A DNA stretch of 64,000 nt, taken from Capnocytophaga sp. ARDL2 (GTDB taxonomy: Bacteria; Bacteroidota; Bacteroidia; Flavobacteriales; Flavobacteriaceae). Position 1 is the stretch's first letter. Every line of letters begins with the position of its first letter. Location of the stretch: NCBI RefSeq assembly GCF_041530365.1, contig NZ_CP168034.1, positions 248,001 through 312,000 of the forward strand. The letters run 5' to 3'. Positions 46,901 through 59,036 of this stretch are shown here, one piece after another. The position numbers and the translations under genes were made by a program. The notes beneath the pieces are model-generated. The model worked only from the letters and a program-made list of their open reading frames with translations, made no database searches and was not told the origin of the DNA.

Positions 46901-49900
46901 TGAAGTCAACAATTCAAAGCTTGACAACTCATCTCCTTGTGGATCTTCGTCGTTTGTTGAAACATTACCGCTTACTGCTGTGTTTACAAATGTATTATTG
47001 ATGTCATTCTTAGCATCTACTGTGTTTGGACTTACCACAATGTATACTGTTGCTGTATCACATGCTTGTGGTGTTCCGTTATCACATTTAACATACGTAA
47101 ACTGATCTGGTCCTACAAATCCATTGTTTGGTGTGTATGTAAATGTTCCGTCTGGATTCATTACTACAACTCCATTTGATGGTTGTGTATTTCCTGTTAC
47201 TGTTTGAGCGTGTCCTTCTGGATCTGTATCGTTTGTCAATACATTTCCTGTTATCACATTATTTTGTGGTCCGTTGAACACATCATCGTTAGCGATTGTT
47301 ACATTCACTCCCGCTGGTACATCTTTTACTTCTACTGTTACTGTAGCTGTATCACATGCTTGTGGTGTTCCGTTATCACAAATTTCATATACAAACGAAT
47401 CTGTTCCTACAAAACCTGCTGAAGGTGTATAAGTAATCGTTCCATTTTGGTTTACTACTACTGTTCCGTTCGTAGGTTGTGTAGTTACCTCAGTTACTGT
47501 GAATGTATTTCCTTCTTGATCGAAGTCGTTTGCCTTAACATTTACTGTTACTGCTACATCTTTCGTCGTAACTGCTGTATCATCGTTTGCTACTACTGTG
47601 TTTACTCCTGCTACTGGCAATGGCAATACTTCGATTGTTAATGTCGCTGTATCACATGCCGGTACTGTTGCATTATCACATACTTTATATTCGTAAACTA
47701 CTGTTCCTGTAAAGTTGTTTGCAGGTGTAAAGGTATATGTTCCGTCTACATCGAATACTAAATTGTGTCCTCCTTGTGTTGATGAAGTCAACAATTCAAA
47801 GCTTGACAACTCATCTCCTTGTGGATCTTCGTCGTTTGTTGAAACATTACCGCTTACTGCTGTGTTTACAAATGTATTATTGATGTCATTCTTAGCATCT
47901 ACTGTGTTTGGTGCTACTGGCACAGTTACAGTTGCTGTATCACAAATACTCGTACTTGGTACACAGATTTTATAGGTTATCGTATAGTTACCTGCTGGTG
48001 TTCCTGCTGGTACACTTACCTCTCCTGTTGATGGATCTAATGTAGGTACTGATCCTCCATTGATTGGCGTCGCTTCTGTTACTACTGTAAGCGTTACCTC
48101 TGATGGATTGGTAATTGATCCTCCGTTTTTAGTATCGTTAGTCAATACATTAATAACGTTCGTTGCTCCATTTCCACTATGTACCGGTGTAGGTACTACA
48201 TCGTCTTGAGCATCTATTGTATTTACCAATACTGTTACAGTTGCTGTATCACAGTTTGATGGATTTAACTGCTCACAGATTTTATAATCTATAGTATAAG
48301 TTCCTGCTGGTGTTCCTGCTGGTACGCTTACCTCTCCTGTTGATGGATTCAACTCTGGAACGCTAGCTCCTGATGTAGCTGGCGTAGCTCCTGTTACCAC
48401 CGTGATAGCTACCTTATCTATAGTCGCCGTTGCTCCATTCAAAGTATCGTTGGTCAATACATTTCCTAATGTAGCTCCGTTTGCTCCATTTACTGGTGTA
48501 CTTGTATAATCGTCGTTTACAGCGTTGATCTCTGCCGCTTTTACTGGTACAGTTACTGTTGCTGTATCACAAATACTCGTACTTGGTACACAGATTTTAT
48601 AGGTTATCGTATAGTTACCTGCTGGTGTTCCTGCTGGTACACTTACCTCTCCTGTTGATGGATCTAATGTAGGTACTGATCCTCCATTGATTGGCGTCGC
48701 TTCTGTTACTACTGTAAGCGTTACCTCTGATGGATCAGTAATTGAACCTCCGTCTTTCGTATCATTGGTCAATACATTCACAACATTCGTTGCTCCATCT
48801 GCTCCGTTTACCGGTGTAGGTACTACATCGTCTTGAGCATCTATTGTATTTACCAATACTGTTACAGTTGCTGTATCACAGTTTGATGGATTCAACTGCT
48901 CACAAATTTTATAATCTATAGTATAAGTTCCTGCTGGTGTTCCTGCTGGTACGCTTACCTCTCCTGTTGATGGATTCAACTCTGGAACGCTAGCTCCTGA
49001 TGTAGCTGGCGTAGCTCCTGTTACCACCGTAATAGCTACCTTATCTATAGTCGCCGTTGCTCCATTCAAAGTATCGTTGGTCAATACATTTCCTAATGTA
49101 GCTCCGTTTACTCCATTTACTGGTGTACTTGTATAATCGTCGTTTACAGCGTTGATCTCTGCCGCTCTTACTGGCACAGTTACAGTTGCTGTATCACAAA
49201 TACTCGTACTTGGTACACAGATTTTATAGGTTATCGTATAGTTACCTGCTGGTGTTCCTGCTGGTACACTTACCTCTCCTGTTGATGGATTTAACGTAGG
49301 TACTGGTCCTCCATTGATTGGTGTCGCTTCTGTTACTACTGTAAGCGTTACCTCTGATGGATCGGCAATTGAACCTCCGTCTTTCGTATCATTGGTCAAT
49401 ACATTCACAACATTCGTTGCTCCATCTGCTCCGTTTACCGGTGTAGGTACTACATCGTCTTGAGCATCTATTGTATTTACCAATACTGTTACAGTTGCTG
49501 TATCACAGTTTGATGGATTCAACTGCTCACAAATTTTATAATCTATAGTATAAGTTCCTGCTGGTGTTCCTGCTGGTACGCTTACCTCTCCTGTTGATGG
49601 ATTCAACTCTGGAACGCTAGCTCCTGATGTAGCTGGCGTAGCTCCTGTTACCACCGTGATAGCTACCTTATCTATAGTCGCCGTTGCTCCATTCAAAGTA
49701 TCGTTGGTCAATACATTTCCTAATGTAGCTCCGTTTGCTCCATTTACTGGTGTACTTGTATAATCGTCGTTTACAGCGTTGATCTCTGCCGCTTTTACTG
49801 GTACAGTTACTGTTGCTGTATCACAAATACTCGTACTTGGTACACAGATTTTATAGGTTATCGTATAGTTACCTGCTGGTGTTCCTGCTGGTACACTTAC

Positions 49901-52900
49901 CTCTCCTGTTGATGGATCTAATGTAGGTACTGATCCTCCATTGATTGGCGTCGCTTCTGTTACTACTGTAAGCGTTACCTCTGATGGATCAGTAATTGAA
50001 CCTCCGTCTTTCGTATCATTGGTCAATACATTCACAACATTCGTTGCTCCATCTGCTCCGTTTACCGGTGTAGGTACTACATCGTCTTGAGCATCTATTG
50101 TATTTACCAATACTGTTACAGTTGCTGTATCACAGTTTGATGGATTCAACTGCTCACAAATTTTATAATCTATAGTATAAGTTCCTGCTGGTGTTCCTGC
50201 TGGTACGCTTACCTCTCCTGTTGATGGATTCAACTCTGGAACGCTAGCTCCTGATGTAGCTGGCGTAGCTCCTGTTACCACCGTGATAGCTACCTTATCT
50301 ATAGTCGCCGTTGCTCCATTCAAAGTATCGTTGGTCAATACATTTCCTAATGTAGCTCCGTTTGCTCCATTTACTGGTGTACTTGTATAATCGTCGTTTA
50401 CAGCGTTGATCTCTGCCGCTCTTACTGGCACAGTTACAGTTGCTGTATCACAAATACTCGTACTTGGTACACAGATTTTATAGGTTATCGTATAGTTACC
50501 TGCTGGTGTTCCTGCTGGTACCGATACTTCTCCTGTTGTAGGATTCAATGAAGGTACAGAACCTCCGTTGATAGGTGTCGCTTCTGTTACTACTGTAAGC
50601 GTTACTTCTGATGGATTAGTAATTGGTGTTCCATTCTTCGTATCGTTTGTCAATACATTTACAACACCTGTTGCTCCATTGGCTCCGTTTACTGGATTCT
50701 GAACAATATCATCTTCTGCATTGATACTTCCTGTAGATTTTATTTCTACCGTATCAAAAGCTGTACAAGGCATTGCATTTGTTACAGTCCATTTCAATTC
50801 TGCAGTAGCCCCTACTGGAATCGTTACTTGCGTATTGTATAAAGTAGCATCTGCAATCTGTACCTCCGTAGTTGCTAAAGTTCCTCCATTTACATCCGTT
50901 ACACTTACTACCGACCACTGACCGTTTTCGCCTGCTGCTGGTTGATTTGCCGCCATTGTAAACGAAGTAACTGTAGAAGCTTGGTCTACTCCTGCATTGG
51001 CTACTACTGTTTTTACATCAGCCGTTACCTGTGCTCTTTGTGACTCACATCCGTTAAACGTTTCTGCTACATAATAAACTGTTCCATTTGTCAAAGCAGT
51101 TGTTGCTACCAATGGTGTAGTATCTGTAGTATTTGCATACCAATTAAGAGTCGCTCCTACTTGATTTGCTGTTGCTGTCAAATCTGCCACTGTAGCTCCT
51201 GAACAGAATGTCTGTGTAGCATCTGCTACTGGTGCTACTGGTCTCACGATATTTACCGTAATAGCTTTCTTCTCAGATTCACAACCGTCTATTGTTTGAG
51301 TAGCATAATAAGTACCTGAAACAAGTGGTGTTGTACCTGTTACCTCTTGTCCTTGTGCATTATACCATTTTATAGCTGTTCCTGTAGCCTGCAATTGTGC
51401 TACTGTAGCCGAACAGTTGAATGTTTGTGTAGTTTGTGCTACTGGTTGAGCTGTTGTTTTAAGGCTAATAGTTATCGCTTTTCTTTCAGACTCACAACCC
51501 AATAAAGCGTCTTTCCAAGCTGCATAGTATTTTATTGCTTGCAAAGGTGTATTTTCATCCAAAGCAGTTCCTCCTGTAGGAGAAGTATACCATTTTACGA
51601 TTCTGTTGGTATTCAACAAAGCCGTTAGATCTGAAACTTTTGGATGATCTGTACTACAATATTCTTTTGTTGCTTGCAGATTCATTTCTGGGAATGTAAG
51701 AACAAACGGAGTATCTTCTTGCAACACCAAGTGTTTGATAGTACAATTTACTGTTGAAGTACACGAAGAACTTGGTATTTGGAATTCAGAATACACCGAA
51801 TAACCCAGACCTTTCAAATCAACACATTCTATCTGATTGTTTACATGATCGTAAGTTAAACCTGCTTCTTGAATAAGCAACGATTGTCCTTGTATAAGAT
51901 CTCCTATAAATTTATACACATAAGTATTCGATCCTTGATCATGTGATTCGTACTGAACCTTATCAGCATTTGCCCCTGTAAAAACCGTTTGAGGCGTATC
52001 AAACGACCAACCTGTAGGCAATTTGATTGCAATTCTATAAGCACTTGTCAATGGATAATAAACTGCGTTTTGCACTGTATTAGTAAATTGGAAAGTATAT
52101 TTTCCTTTAACTTGGCCACCTACGGTTTCTGCATAAAGAACTTTTGCTACCTCTTGATTTACTTGTAAAATAGGTTCGTCCGAAGGTGCTCCTTCGATTA
52201 CCACACGATTGCTAATAGCTCCTGTAATGGCAACTATATCACTACCGCAATAGTTTTTACCTTTTGGATAGAATCCGATTCTTTGTCCTGAACGGAACGA
52301 ACAATCGTCTTTCAATGACAAAGAAACTTTCACTCGTACCTTTTGTGCTGAATTTAGCTGAACAGTAGCTGGTAAAGTAATCAATATATCCGAAGCTGTA
52401 ACAGCTACATTTGCATCTGAAATCTGTTGATCTGAAGTTTGTACTCCTGTAGAAAACACTGCTGAATGATAAGCAGATCCAGCAACAAAGTCTAATCCTT
52501 CGGCATTTCCTAAAGGAATTCGTACTTTGATATCTTTTGCTAAACCTTGTCCTGAGTTGTTTATTTCTACCTCAAAAGTCAATTGATCACAAAGTTTTGC
52601 TCTATTTGCAGCATCGGGTTGCATAACAAAAGACGTTTGCAAACCAGCCGTAGTTTTTGTAAAAGTTACCGGTATTTTCACTGCTTTACACGCTGTTTCA
52701 GAAACTGCAGTAGGGTATTCTTCACAAGTATTTCCTACAATTATATTTGCATTTCCGTCTTCACATTGTGTATTGGTTGCTTTTACCAAATAGTACTTGT
52801 TTACATTGGTACCAATATCTCCTATTTGATACACTCCATTTACTTTTGTCAACTCAGCACCTATAGTAGCTGATCCTACTGTTGGTCCGTTTATCTCTTG

Positions 52901-55900
52901 TACCGAAGTAATATTCAAGTCTTGAGAACCTAACCAAACTTTGTTGAAAGTGTGGAATTGCGAAACATTTTGTATGCGTACCACCCATTTCAACTCTTCT
53001 GTATTTGATACAGCATCAGCATCTACAACATTACTTGTAAATTTATCCACATCCAACAAATACTTAATCTTCACCTCTTTATTGGTGATTTGATCCTCTA
53101 CTTCGTAATATGCCTTATTACCAAAATTCGTTTCTGTAGCTGTACCCGACCAAATAAGATTTAATTTAATTTCTTCTTCTGGTTGACTATTACAATTTTT
53201 GCGAATCTCAGGAACCAAATACATAGAGACCCCTTCATCTATATTGAGCGAAGGCACATTGAACTTTTCTTTCAATATCTCTTGTAAATCAAAGTCATAA
53301 TCTTGACCACTCACTGGAGTAGGTAAGGTTACCACCGATTGAGGTAACTGAGCATGAGTAATTGAACTCGTTCCTTGATTTGATACTGCCATACGCATAC
53401 CTGTCATAGTCAATCCTTCTGGTACCGAAACCCTCAATTTTTTGAACTGTACAAATTGACGGTTTTCGTTGTTAAAGGCTGCATTCATATTCCCATTTCC
53501 ATTCAATATAATATGAGCTGCAACACCTGGCGAATTGATGGCATTATCTCCAGTACCTCCTGGTTTTCCATTCAGCACACGACAATCAATTAACTTGCTT
53601 CCTGCCGATGTATAATTATAAACATTAAAAGTAACACGAGATATTACATACACTCCATTTACTTTTTGTTTTGCTCCACATTGATATTTCTCTCCGTCTT
53701 GCTCATGTAAGAAATAAAATTCTGGATTAAACGTACGAGTAGTTGGTACAGTAACATTCATATTTCTTGGCTTGATTACCAACGAAGCTCTCAGCTCGTC
53801 ATCGGCCAAGAAATGTGTAATTGTACCATTATTTAAACCTAAAGTAGTTGCGTCAAAATCCAAACTCACTTTATTGCCTGTGATCGTCAAAGGTAAATTT
53901 TCTACCACATAGGTTTGTCCGCCTCGTTTCAACTCAAACTTACCACTATTTTCCAAAACAATAGTAGAAATATCTGTACTAGACCCTTCTGTCAGATTAT
54001 CAGGCATATCGAATTCGAAACGACCTTTTTTCCATTCAGTAGTAGGCGAATCTGAACCATAAACAACTTTTCCTTTATGACTGATTTCTACTCTATCTAA
54101 CACATGGAAAATATTTCCGTTGATATCATCTACTGCTGGATCTACCGTCTGTAAAGGATAAACTGGCTTTCCGCTATCGTCTGGAGTTGGTGATTTATAT
54201 CCTAAATCCAAACGCATCGCTTTGGCTTCGCCCAACTGAATCCCTCCTTTTTCACAAGTAGTAGAACATCCTGTAGGAATCAGATTGACTGTTGTACAAG
54301 GTGACTTGAAAAGATTTGGATTTGAGTCTTCACAACCATAACTTCTCTTTATCTCGGTATGCACCTTGTACCAAGCTTCTTCAGAGCAGGTATAAGTAGT
54401 TTTGAATTGGAAAACACCTCCTCGAGCGTCCAACTCTCCGGCATAAGGAATTTTATAACGCCATATTTTTGAGCCATTTGTTCCAGTTTCAGGACCACTC
54501 ATTGTAGTATTTGCAAACACACCTCCATTAGACTTTGTAAGAAGCATACTACCTGTAGTAATGTCTAAAGATGGTGAGGTTTCTACCACTATTTCAAAAT
54601 AGTCGCCTGCTTTTGAATTTCCTGGACTATGATAAATATTCGAACGTAATTTTACAGGAATTTCCTGACCATGAACAGCCGAAAACGACGACTCATGTGT
54701 CAGACCATAATAATTATTTACGGCTGACTGCGTCGTTCTATTTCCTCCATCATATGTTATAGCTGCCCCACAAGTATTGGCACTTTGATAGGTTGCTACT
54801 CTTTGTACGTAACCAAGATTGAATATATTTGGTTTGTTTTCACATGCAACAGTTGACAAATAATTGTTGTTACGCAACTTAAATCTCAAATAATAGATTT
54901 TACCAGGCTCTATCGTAGGAATCGTGACAACCATCGATCTAACTTTTCCGTTAGCACCTGTCAAGCTTGCATTTTGTTGCGTATGGTACTCTTTCTGTGC
55001 ATCAGTCTGAATAGTAGCCCCTGAGAAATTCTCATTTTCAGACAATTCGTACTGATCATAGAAGAAAGTAGAAAAACTTGCATTATCGCCTATCGTCCAA
55101 ATCGTAAATTTATAATTCAGAGCAGTAGCCTGTCCTTCATTTTCGATTTTAAAAATTCGATAATAATCTGTATCTAAACAATACCTATTAGCAGGTCTTG
55201 AACCATTAGCTTCCGACTCTGACCAATTATTATGTATCACCACCTTAGGTCTTACCGTGGTATCGATAGAGTTTTGGACATTTACCTTTGCGTTGTTTTG
55301 CCCTTGATAAGTACACTCTTGATACACAGTACCACAACCATAAACAGCCTCATAGCTTTCTGTAAGGTTTTCACAAGAATTGATTTTTACTTTTCTTGTA
55401 AAAGACACCTCTTGACCTGGGGCTAAAGATGTTGCACCTTGGGCAGCAAAGGTATATTCATTATTTGAATACGTTACCGTCCAACCTGAAACTGTAGGAG
55501 TAGCTGTAGAAATCAATTGTAGGCCGCTCCTAAAGTAGCTTTTACTTTAAAGTTTTTTAAAGTCCCATTTCCAGTGTTTCTTACCTTGATGGTACGCTCG
55601 ATCTCTGCTCCTACTGGTTTTACAGAAGTAGCAGGAGTAACCGTAGTTTGCAAAACTGCAAAATTTACATTGATTGCCTGACCAAAACCAGACTGATTTT
55701 GAGTAGCTCCTCCAGCACAACTATCCAAAAGCAACTGATAGGTCATCTTTGGCTTTTGGTCTGGTGCGACTGATGCGGTTGCAATCGTTTCGCAGTTTGC
55801 CTTTGCCTTAAACGACACCTTAAAGTTTTGAGCTCCTACTGTAGAAGTTGCTTGCGGTATGTTTAAAGCAATTGTAAGCTCTTGCCCTGTATATGATTCG

Positions 55901-56253
55901 TAAGTAGCCGTAGCTCCGATAGTGTTTTGAGAAACACTTACAGAATTTGGCTCATAAACAAACCCTCCTGGCAAGATTACTTTCAGCTTAGCAGACGAAC
56001 AAGCCGTACCTCCGTTTCGCACTGTAACTGTATAGGTGTCTGGATCTCCACAAGCACTTGGCGTAGGAGAGTTGTCCTCATTTACCAACAAAGTAGGCCA
56101 CGCTCCATAAGAACCTCCACTGGGTGGTGGCGTTCCTGGGCCGCCTATTGTTCCTCCGTTTTGCCCAAAAGAAAATGCAGACATACAGAAAAAGAGCACT
56201 ATGGCGTACAACCATCTAAACTGCCTTTTCAAAAATAATTTTTCTTTTTGCAT
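43913..56253 (-). CDS. Giant repeat adhesin with T9SS type B (gliding motility-type) sorting domain, one frameshift
   Basis: One gene of ~4113 codons once a single-base deletion near 55516-55530 is repaired. The first frame starts at 56253 with a signal peptide (AIVLFFCMSAFSFGQ) and ends KVKATLGAAYN; the second begins at once as LQLISTATPTVSGWTVTYS. Adding one base gives ATLGSGLQLIST and a continuous DUF11-like region. The layout (restored numbering) is: conserved-repeat region to ~1550; Ig-like modules with WY and Cys motifs (~1550-1800); 4.5 tandem 209-residue units (~1843-2781); three 294-295-residue units of cadherin/VCBS-like modules (~2782-3665); HYR-like modules with DACGN/DECGN (~3770-4008); and a CHU_C-type sorting domain (VVTPNGDKLNDYLVL, ~4010-4113). 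It is probably surface-exposed and adhesive or motility-related. It leads the operon with PorP/SprF and OmpA-like genes. Confidence 0.88.
45258..47909 (-). repeat. Intragenic tandem array B: three units of 882/885/885 bp
   Basis: Near-identical units begin at NTVDAKNDINNTF (coding-strand positions 47909, 47027 and 46142). Each holds three Ig/cadherin-like modules with NVLTNDTDPEG-type calcium-binding-like motifs. The first unit is one codon shorter (CDNATVPACD against CDDVTPVPACD). Confidence 0.93.
47910..50725 (-). repeat. Intragenic tandem array A: about 4.5 units of 627 bp
   Basis: The same landmark (gccgct, in the coding for AAEINAV) recurs at 48534, 49161, 49788 and 50415, exactly 627 bp apart. 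Each unit has two alternating modules, one beginning IDAQDDVVPTPVNG and one AEINAVNDDYTSTPVNG, and each module has a KIC...CDTATVT cysteine pair. Confidence 0.94.
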
Positions 56254-56628
56254 AAAAAAAATTTAGTTAAACAATTAATTAAAATAAAAAGACTCTACTG
56301 ATTGTCTTTACTTGGGAGCCCCTCACAAGAAAACCTCTTGCCTTACTCACAATCGGCAATTACGCTCTCATAACACACTCCTTTAGTAAAGAAAAACAAC
56401 TTCATCTTTTATATCGAATAGTCATCTTATCACGAAGATAACCTTTTATTTTATATTTATCACACTTTAGTAAACTTTTTATATTTTGGTTGTTTTCTAC
56501 ATCTGCACGCCTTCTATACAAAAAACTCATACAACAATCTCTTGATTTACCCCACAACCGCCGCAAGACCTATCAATAATTTTGCCATTTTTTTTAATAC
56601 TATTGTCTCTACGACTTCTTATTTATCA
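56254..56628. other. Upstream region of the adhesin operon
   Basis: About 375 bp with no ORF. I found no minus-strand TTG/TAnnTTTG pair, although the operon promoter must be near. Nothing else can be assigned. Confidence 0.45.
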
Positions 56629-57100
56629 ATCCGTTTGCATTATGAAATAAATAAAAGTTGTTCATTTAACAGAAAATCAGTGTATTTATTTCGCTAAAAC
56701 AAATCAAAAACGAACAACTTAGGACAAATATACGAAAGAATTTTAGAAGTTTTAAAAAAGTTTTTTCCCTCATCAGCTTTGAAAACCAAAATAGAAAGGA
56801 GTGTTTACAACAAAAGAAAACAAAATCTTTTTTATCATATAAATCAGATAAGGGGAAAACTTTACTTATTTAAGAAAAAGAGGAAAAGAATCGAAACATT
56901 ATTTTGACTTGGTCGAAACTTCTATTTTGCAATTATGTAATCAATTTATGATTAAAAGGAATTATGCAAAATCATTCAGCGGTTTTAAAACACAAATTAT
57001 CAGCAAAATAACTGCTTTAACCTTAATTCAATACATTAACAAATTTGTATTGAAAAAGGAAATAAGTAAAAGCAAGTATAATTTAAAATGCCCAATGGGT
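56629..57100 (+). mobile_element. IS982-derived non-autonomous element, further deleted (472 bp)
   Basis: Oriented opposite to the other copies. The left end reads ATCCGTTTGCATTATG (one base missing in the repeat) and the right end AAAATGCCCAATGGGT. It carries the same internal junction as 30290-30908 (sequence for NQI joined to LFKKKRKRIET), plus a second deletion in the N-terminal coding part. A residual open frame (56909-57214) is only the C-terminus of the transposase running through the right end. Confidence 0.8.
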
Positions 57101-57142
57101 GTTTATATGGTATTTATTTATCACACTTCTAAATTAAATAAA

Positions 57143-57176
57143 AAAGTTGCTACTCAAAAAAGAGTAACAACCTTTA
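57143..57176 (-). terminator. Terminator of the DUF6029 gene
   Basis: On the minus strand GTTGTTACTC, loop TTTTTT, GAGTAGCAAC (one mismatch), then a T-run. A second small hairpin (TCACATAG AAG CTATGTGA, 57196-57214) lies between it and the stop codon. Confidence 0.75.
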
Positions 57177-57222
57177 AAAATAATAATATATTCTATCACA
57201 TAGAAGCTATGTGAGAAAGACC

Positions 57223-58941
57223 TTAAAAATTAGTTGTAATATTTAAAGTAAATCCGGCAGACTCTGGTACCATTCTACACACACCACCTACACAGATCAT
57301 TCCACCTCTTTGGCGGCCATAAGTAGCTGCGATACGAGTAGCACCTTTGGTAAAGGCACCACCAAAGCTGTAATAATGCATTTTTTCAGCTTCTTTTTTA
57401 GTACCGTAGTTGTATATGTCATGTACGAAGAACGACCATTTTTTACTTGGGATGTACTCCAATGTACCCCCTGCCCAGTTTCTTCTATCGGCACTCGCCC
57501 ACTGATGTTGCAATTCCAAACGTACAGATTTTGTATCAGTCAAGAAGTAGGTACCTTCTGCAGCGATGGTATGGGCATTCACTGCATAGTCCTTTATCAT
57601 AATGTATTTACTATTATAAAATTGATTTAAGTACGAAAAGATTGTATTTAATCTATCAGACATAGGCTTTCTATACTCAATAGCAAAATCGCTATAATAT
57701 TTATTTCCGAAACCAAAAATATCAGATGATAAATTAATTTTTTCTTCTTCTCCTCCCCATTTATCAATTACATTATAATGGCTTATTTTATTTTTCAATC
57801 CAGCCCAATATGAACCATTAATTGCAAAACTTGCTCCTCTTTCGCCACCCAAAGTAGAACCTGCAGGAGCTTCATAAAACATATCAAACTGTCCTCCTAT
57901 TTCACCTTGTTTTTCATACCCATCTTGATAATAAATCATTTGTGGTTGTGCTTGATACACAAAAATATTCTGTAATGTATGATCGTATTGTTTTGTTAAT
58001 GCCGGTATGTAATTTATCATTCCATAATTAAATTGATTTCCTGACATATTTCTTTGAGAATACAAAGCAAAATTTTCCATTCTTCTCAAGTTCAAGTTTA
58101 CAGCAAAATCTCCTTTAGTATATCCTGCATTAAGCAAAAAGGCATTTCCTGCTCTATTGACATCCGTTTTATAATCAAAATTTTCAAATTGCACTTCTTT
58201 TGTTTTATACAAAAACTCTCCCTGTACGTTGAAGTTTTCACCAACATATTCTGCTCTTGGACCAAATATAAATGTATTTTTGTCAAAGCCAACAAAGTCT
58301 GAAGGATCGTAAGAAGAAGAAAGTGTTTTAGTTAAATCCTCATATTTACCAACAAAAGTTGCTCCTACCTTGAATGTATAGTCTTCTAAGGCCTTTAATT
58401 CAGTCACATCTGCTTCGAAATCGGCACCATAAACTATTCCTTCAGAAAAGTCAAACCCCATACCTACACGTTGCTTACCTCCCAACGCTTTTACTTGGAT
58501 TCCCTCTCCGATGTTCAATTTTACTCTACCTCCAAACAATGAGTTGTTGATACCCAAGGCACGATCTTCCCAAAAACGCAACGCCAATCCACTACCAAAT
58601 TGCTCGTACATGTGACCTGCTGTTATATCAACGCCTTTTTCGTAATTGTTGTAACGAGCAAATACATGACCAACGTGTACACCTTTATAATCTGGATTGT
58701 AATTCAAGATTGCCTTGGGAGCATACCCTTCAACTTGCAATCCAAACTCAAAGTTTTTTAATGTGTAATCCAACTTTACATAATTGTTGGAACGGAAAGG
58801 TTTTTTTGCTTCGAGTGTATCAATTTTAATTCTATTATCATTGTTATAATATTGAGAGTTTGACTCGATTCCCACTCTCAACTGTGCATTTGCTGATGCT
58901 GTCAATATCAATGCACCTGCTACTATTGTCTTTTTAAACAT
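57223..58941 (-). CDS. DUF6029-family outer-membrane barrel protein
   Basis: A 572-residue protein with signal peptide (KTIVAGALILTASANA). The rest is barrel-like beta-strand sequence with LRVGIESNSQYYNND at the start, HVFARYNNYEKGVDITAGHM and RFWEDRALGINNSLFGGRV, and an aromatic C-terminus (GFTLNITTNF). This pattern matches the DUF6029 family of Bacteroidota, whose function is unknown to me. Upstream in the same direction is a periplasmic TlpA-like thioredoxin, separated by 95 bp with a weak hairpin, so they may be expressed together. Confidence 0.8.
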   Translation of the reverse strand: MFKKTIVAGALILTASANAQLRVGIESNSQYYNNDNRIKIDTLEAKKPFRSNNYVKLDYTLKNFEFGLQVEGYAPKAILNYNPDYKGVHVGHVFARYNNYEKGVDITAGHMYEQFGSGLALRFWEDRALGINNSLFGGRVKLNIGEGIQVKALGGKQRVGMGFDFSEGIVYGADFEADVTELKALEDYTFKVGATFVGKYEDLTKTLSSSYDPSDFVGFDKNTFIFGPRAEYVGENFNVQGEFLYKTKEVQFENFDYKTDVNRAGNAFLLNAGYTKGDFAVNLNLRRMENFALYSQRNMSGNQFNYGMINYIPALTKQYDHTLQNIFVYQAQPQMIYYQDGYEKQGEIGGQFDMFYEAPAGSTLGGERGASFAINGSYWAGLKNKISHYNVIDKWGGEEEKINLSSDIFGFGNKYYSDFAIEYRKPMSDRLNTIFSYLNQFYNSKYIMIKDYAVNAHTIAAEGTYFLTDTKSVRLELQHQWASADRRNWAGGTLEYIPSKKWSFFVHDIYNYGTKKEAEKMHYYSFGGAFTKGATRIAATYGRQRGGMICVGGVCRMVPESAGFTLNITTNF

Positions 58942-58985
58942 CTTTATACTTAATACTTATAGTGTAATTATTATACTAAACAGAA

Positions 58986-59015
58986 CAAAGGATGCTTCCT
59001 AAAAAACATCCTTTA
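58986..59015 (-). terminator. Hairpin between the tlpA-like and DUF6029 genes
   Basis: AAAGGATG and CATCCTTT pair over a 13-base loop, but no T-run follows on the minus strand. It is possibly a weak terminator or a processing site. Confidence 0.35.
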
Positions 59016-59036
59016 CAAATATACTTCATTTTATGT

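Noticed and set aside
45258..50725. Regularly spaced repeats that could suggest a CRISPR array
   Set aside because: The periods are 627 and 885 bp, the whole unit is repeated without unique spacers, and it is in frame within a protein gene.
44346..55426. Many plus-strand open frames opposite the adhesin, some repeated every 885 bp
   Set aside because: They are antisense shadows of the repeat arrays, with Cys- and Tyr-rich low-complexity translations, no export signals or starts in context, and periodic only because the coding strand is periodic.
55513..56253. Separate 246-residue secreted protein before the adhesin
   Set aside because: Its end runs directly into the adhesin frame (ATLG then SGLQLIST after adding one base), and the adhesin frame alone lacks a signal peptide and has only a TTG start.
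56909..57214. Short plus-strand ORF of 101 codons
   Set aside because: It is the C-terminal transposase remnant of the deleted IS982 derivative reading out through its right end.
58054..58302. Plus-strand ORF inside the DUF6029 gene
   Set aside because: It is antisense to an intact, well-supported barrel gene.
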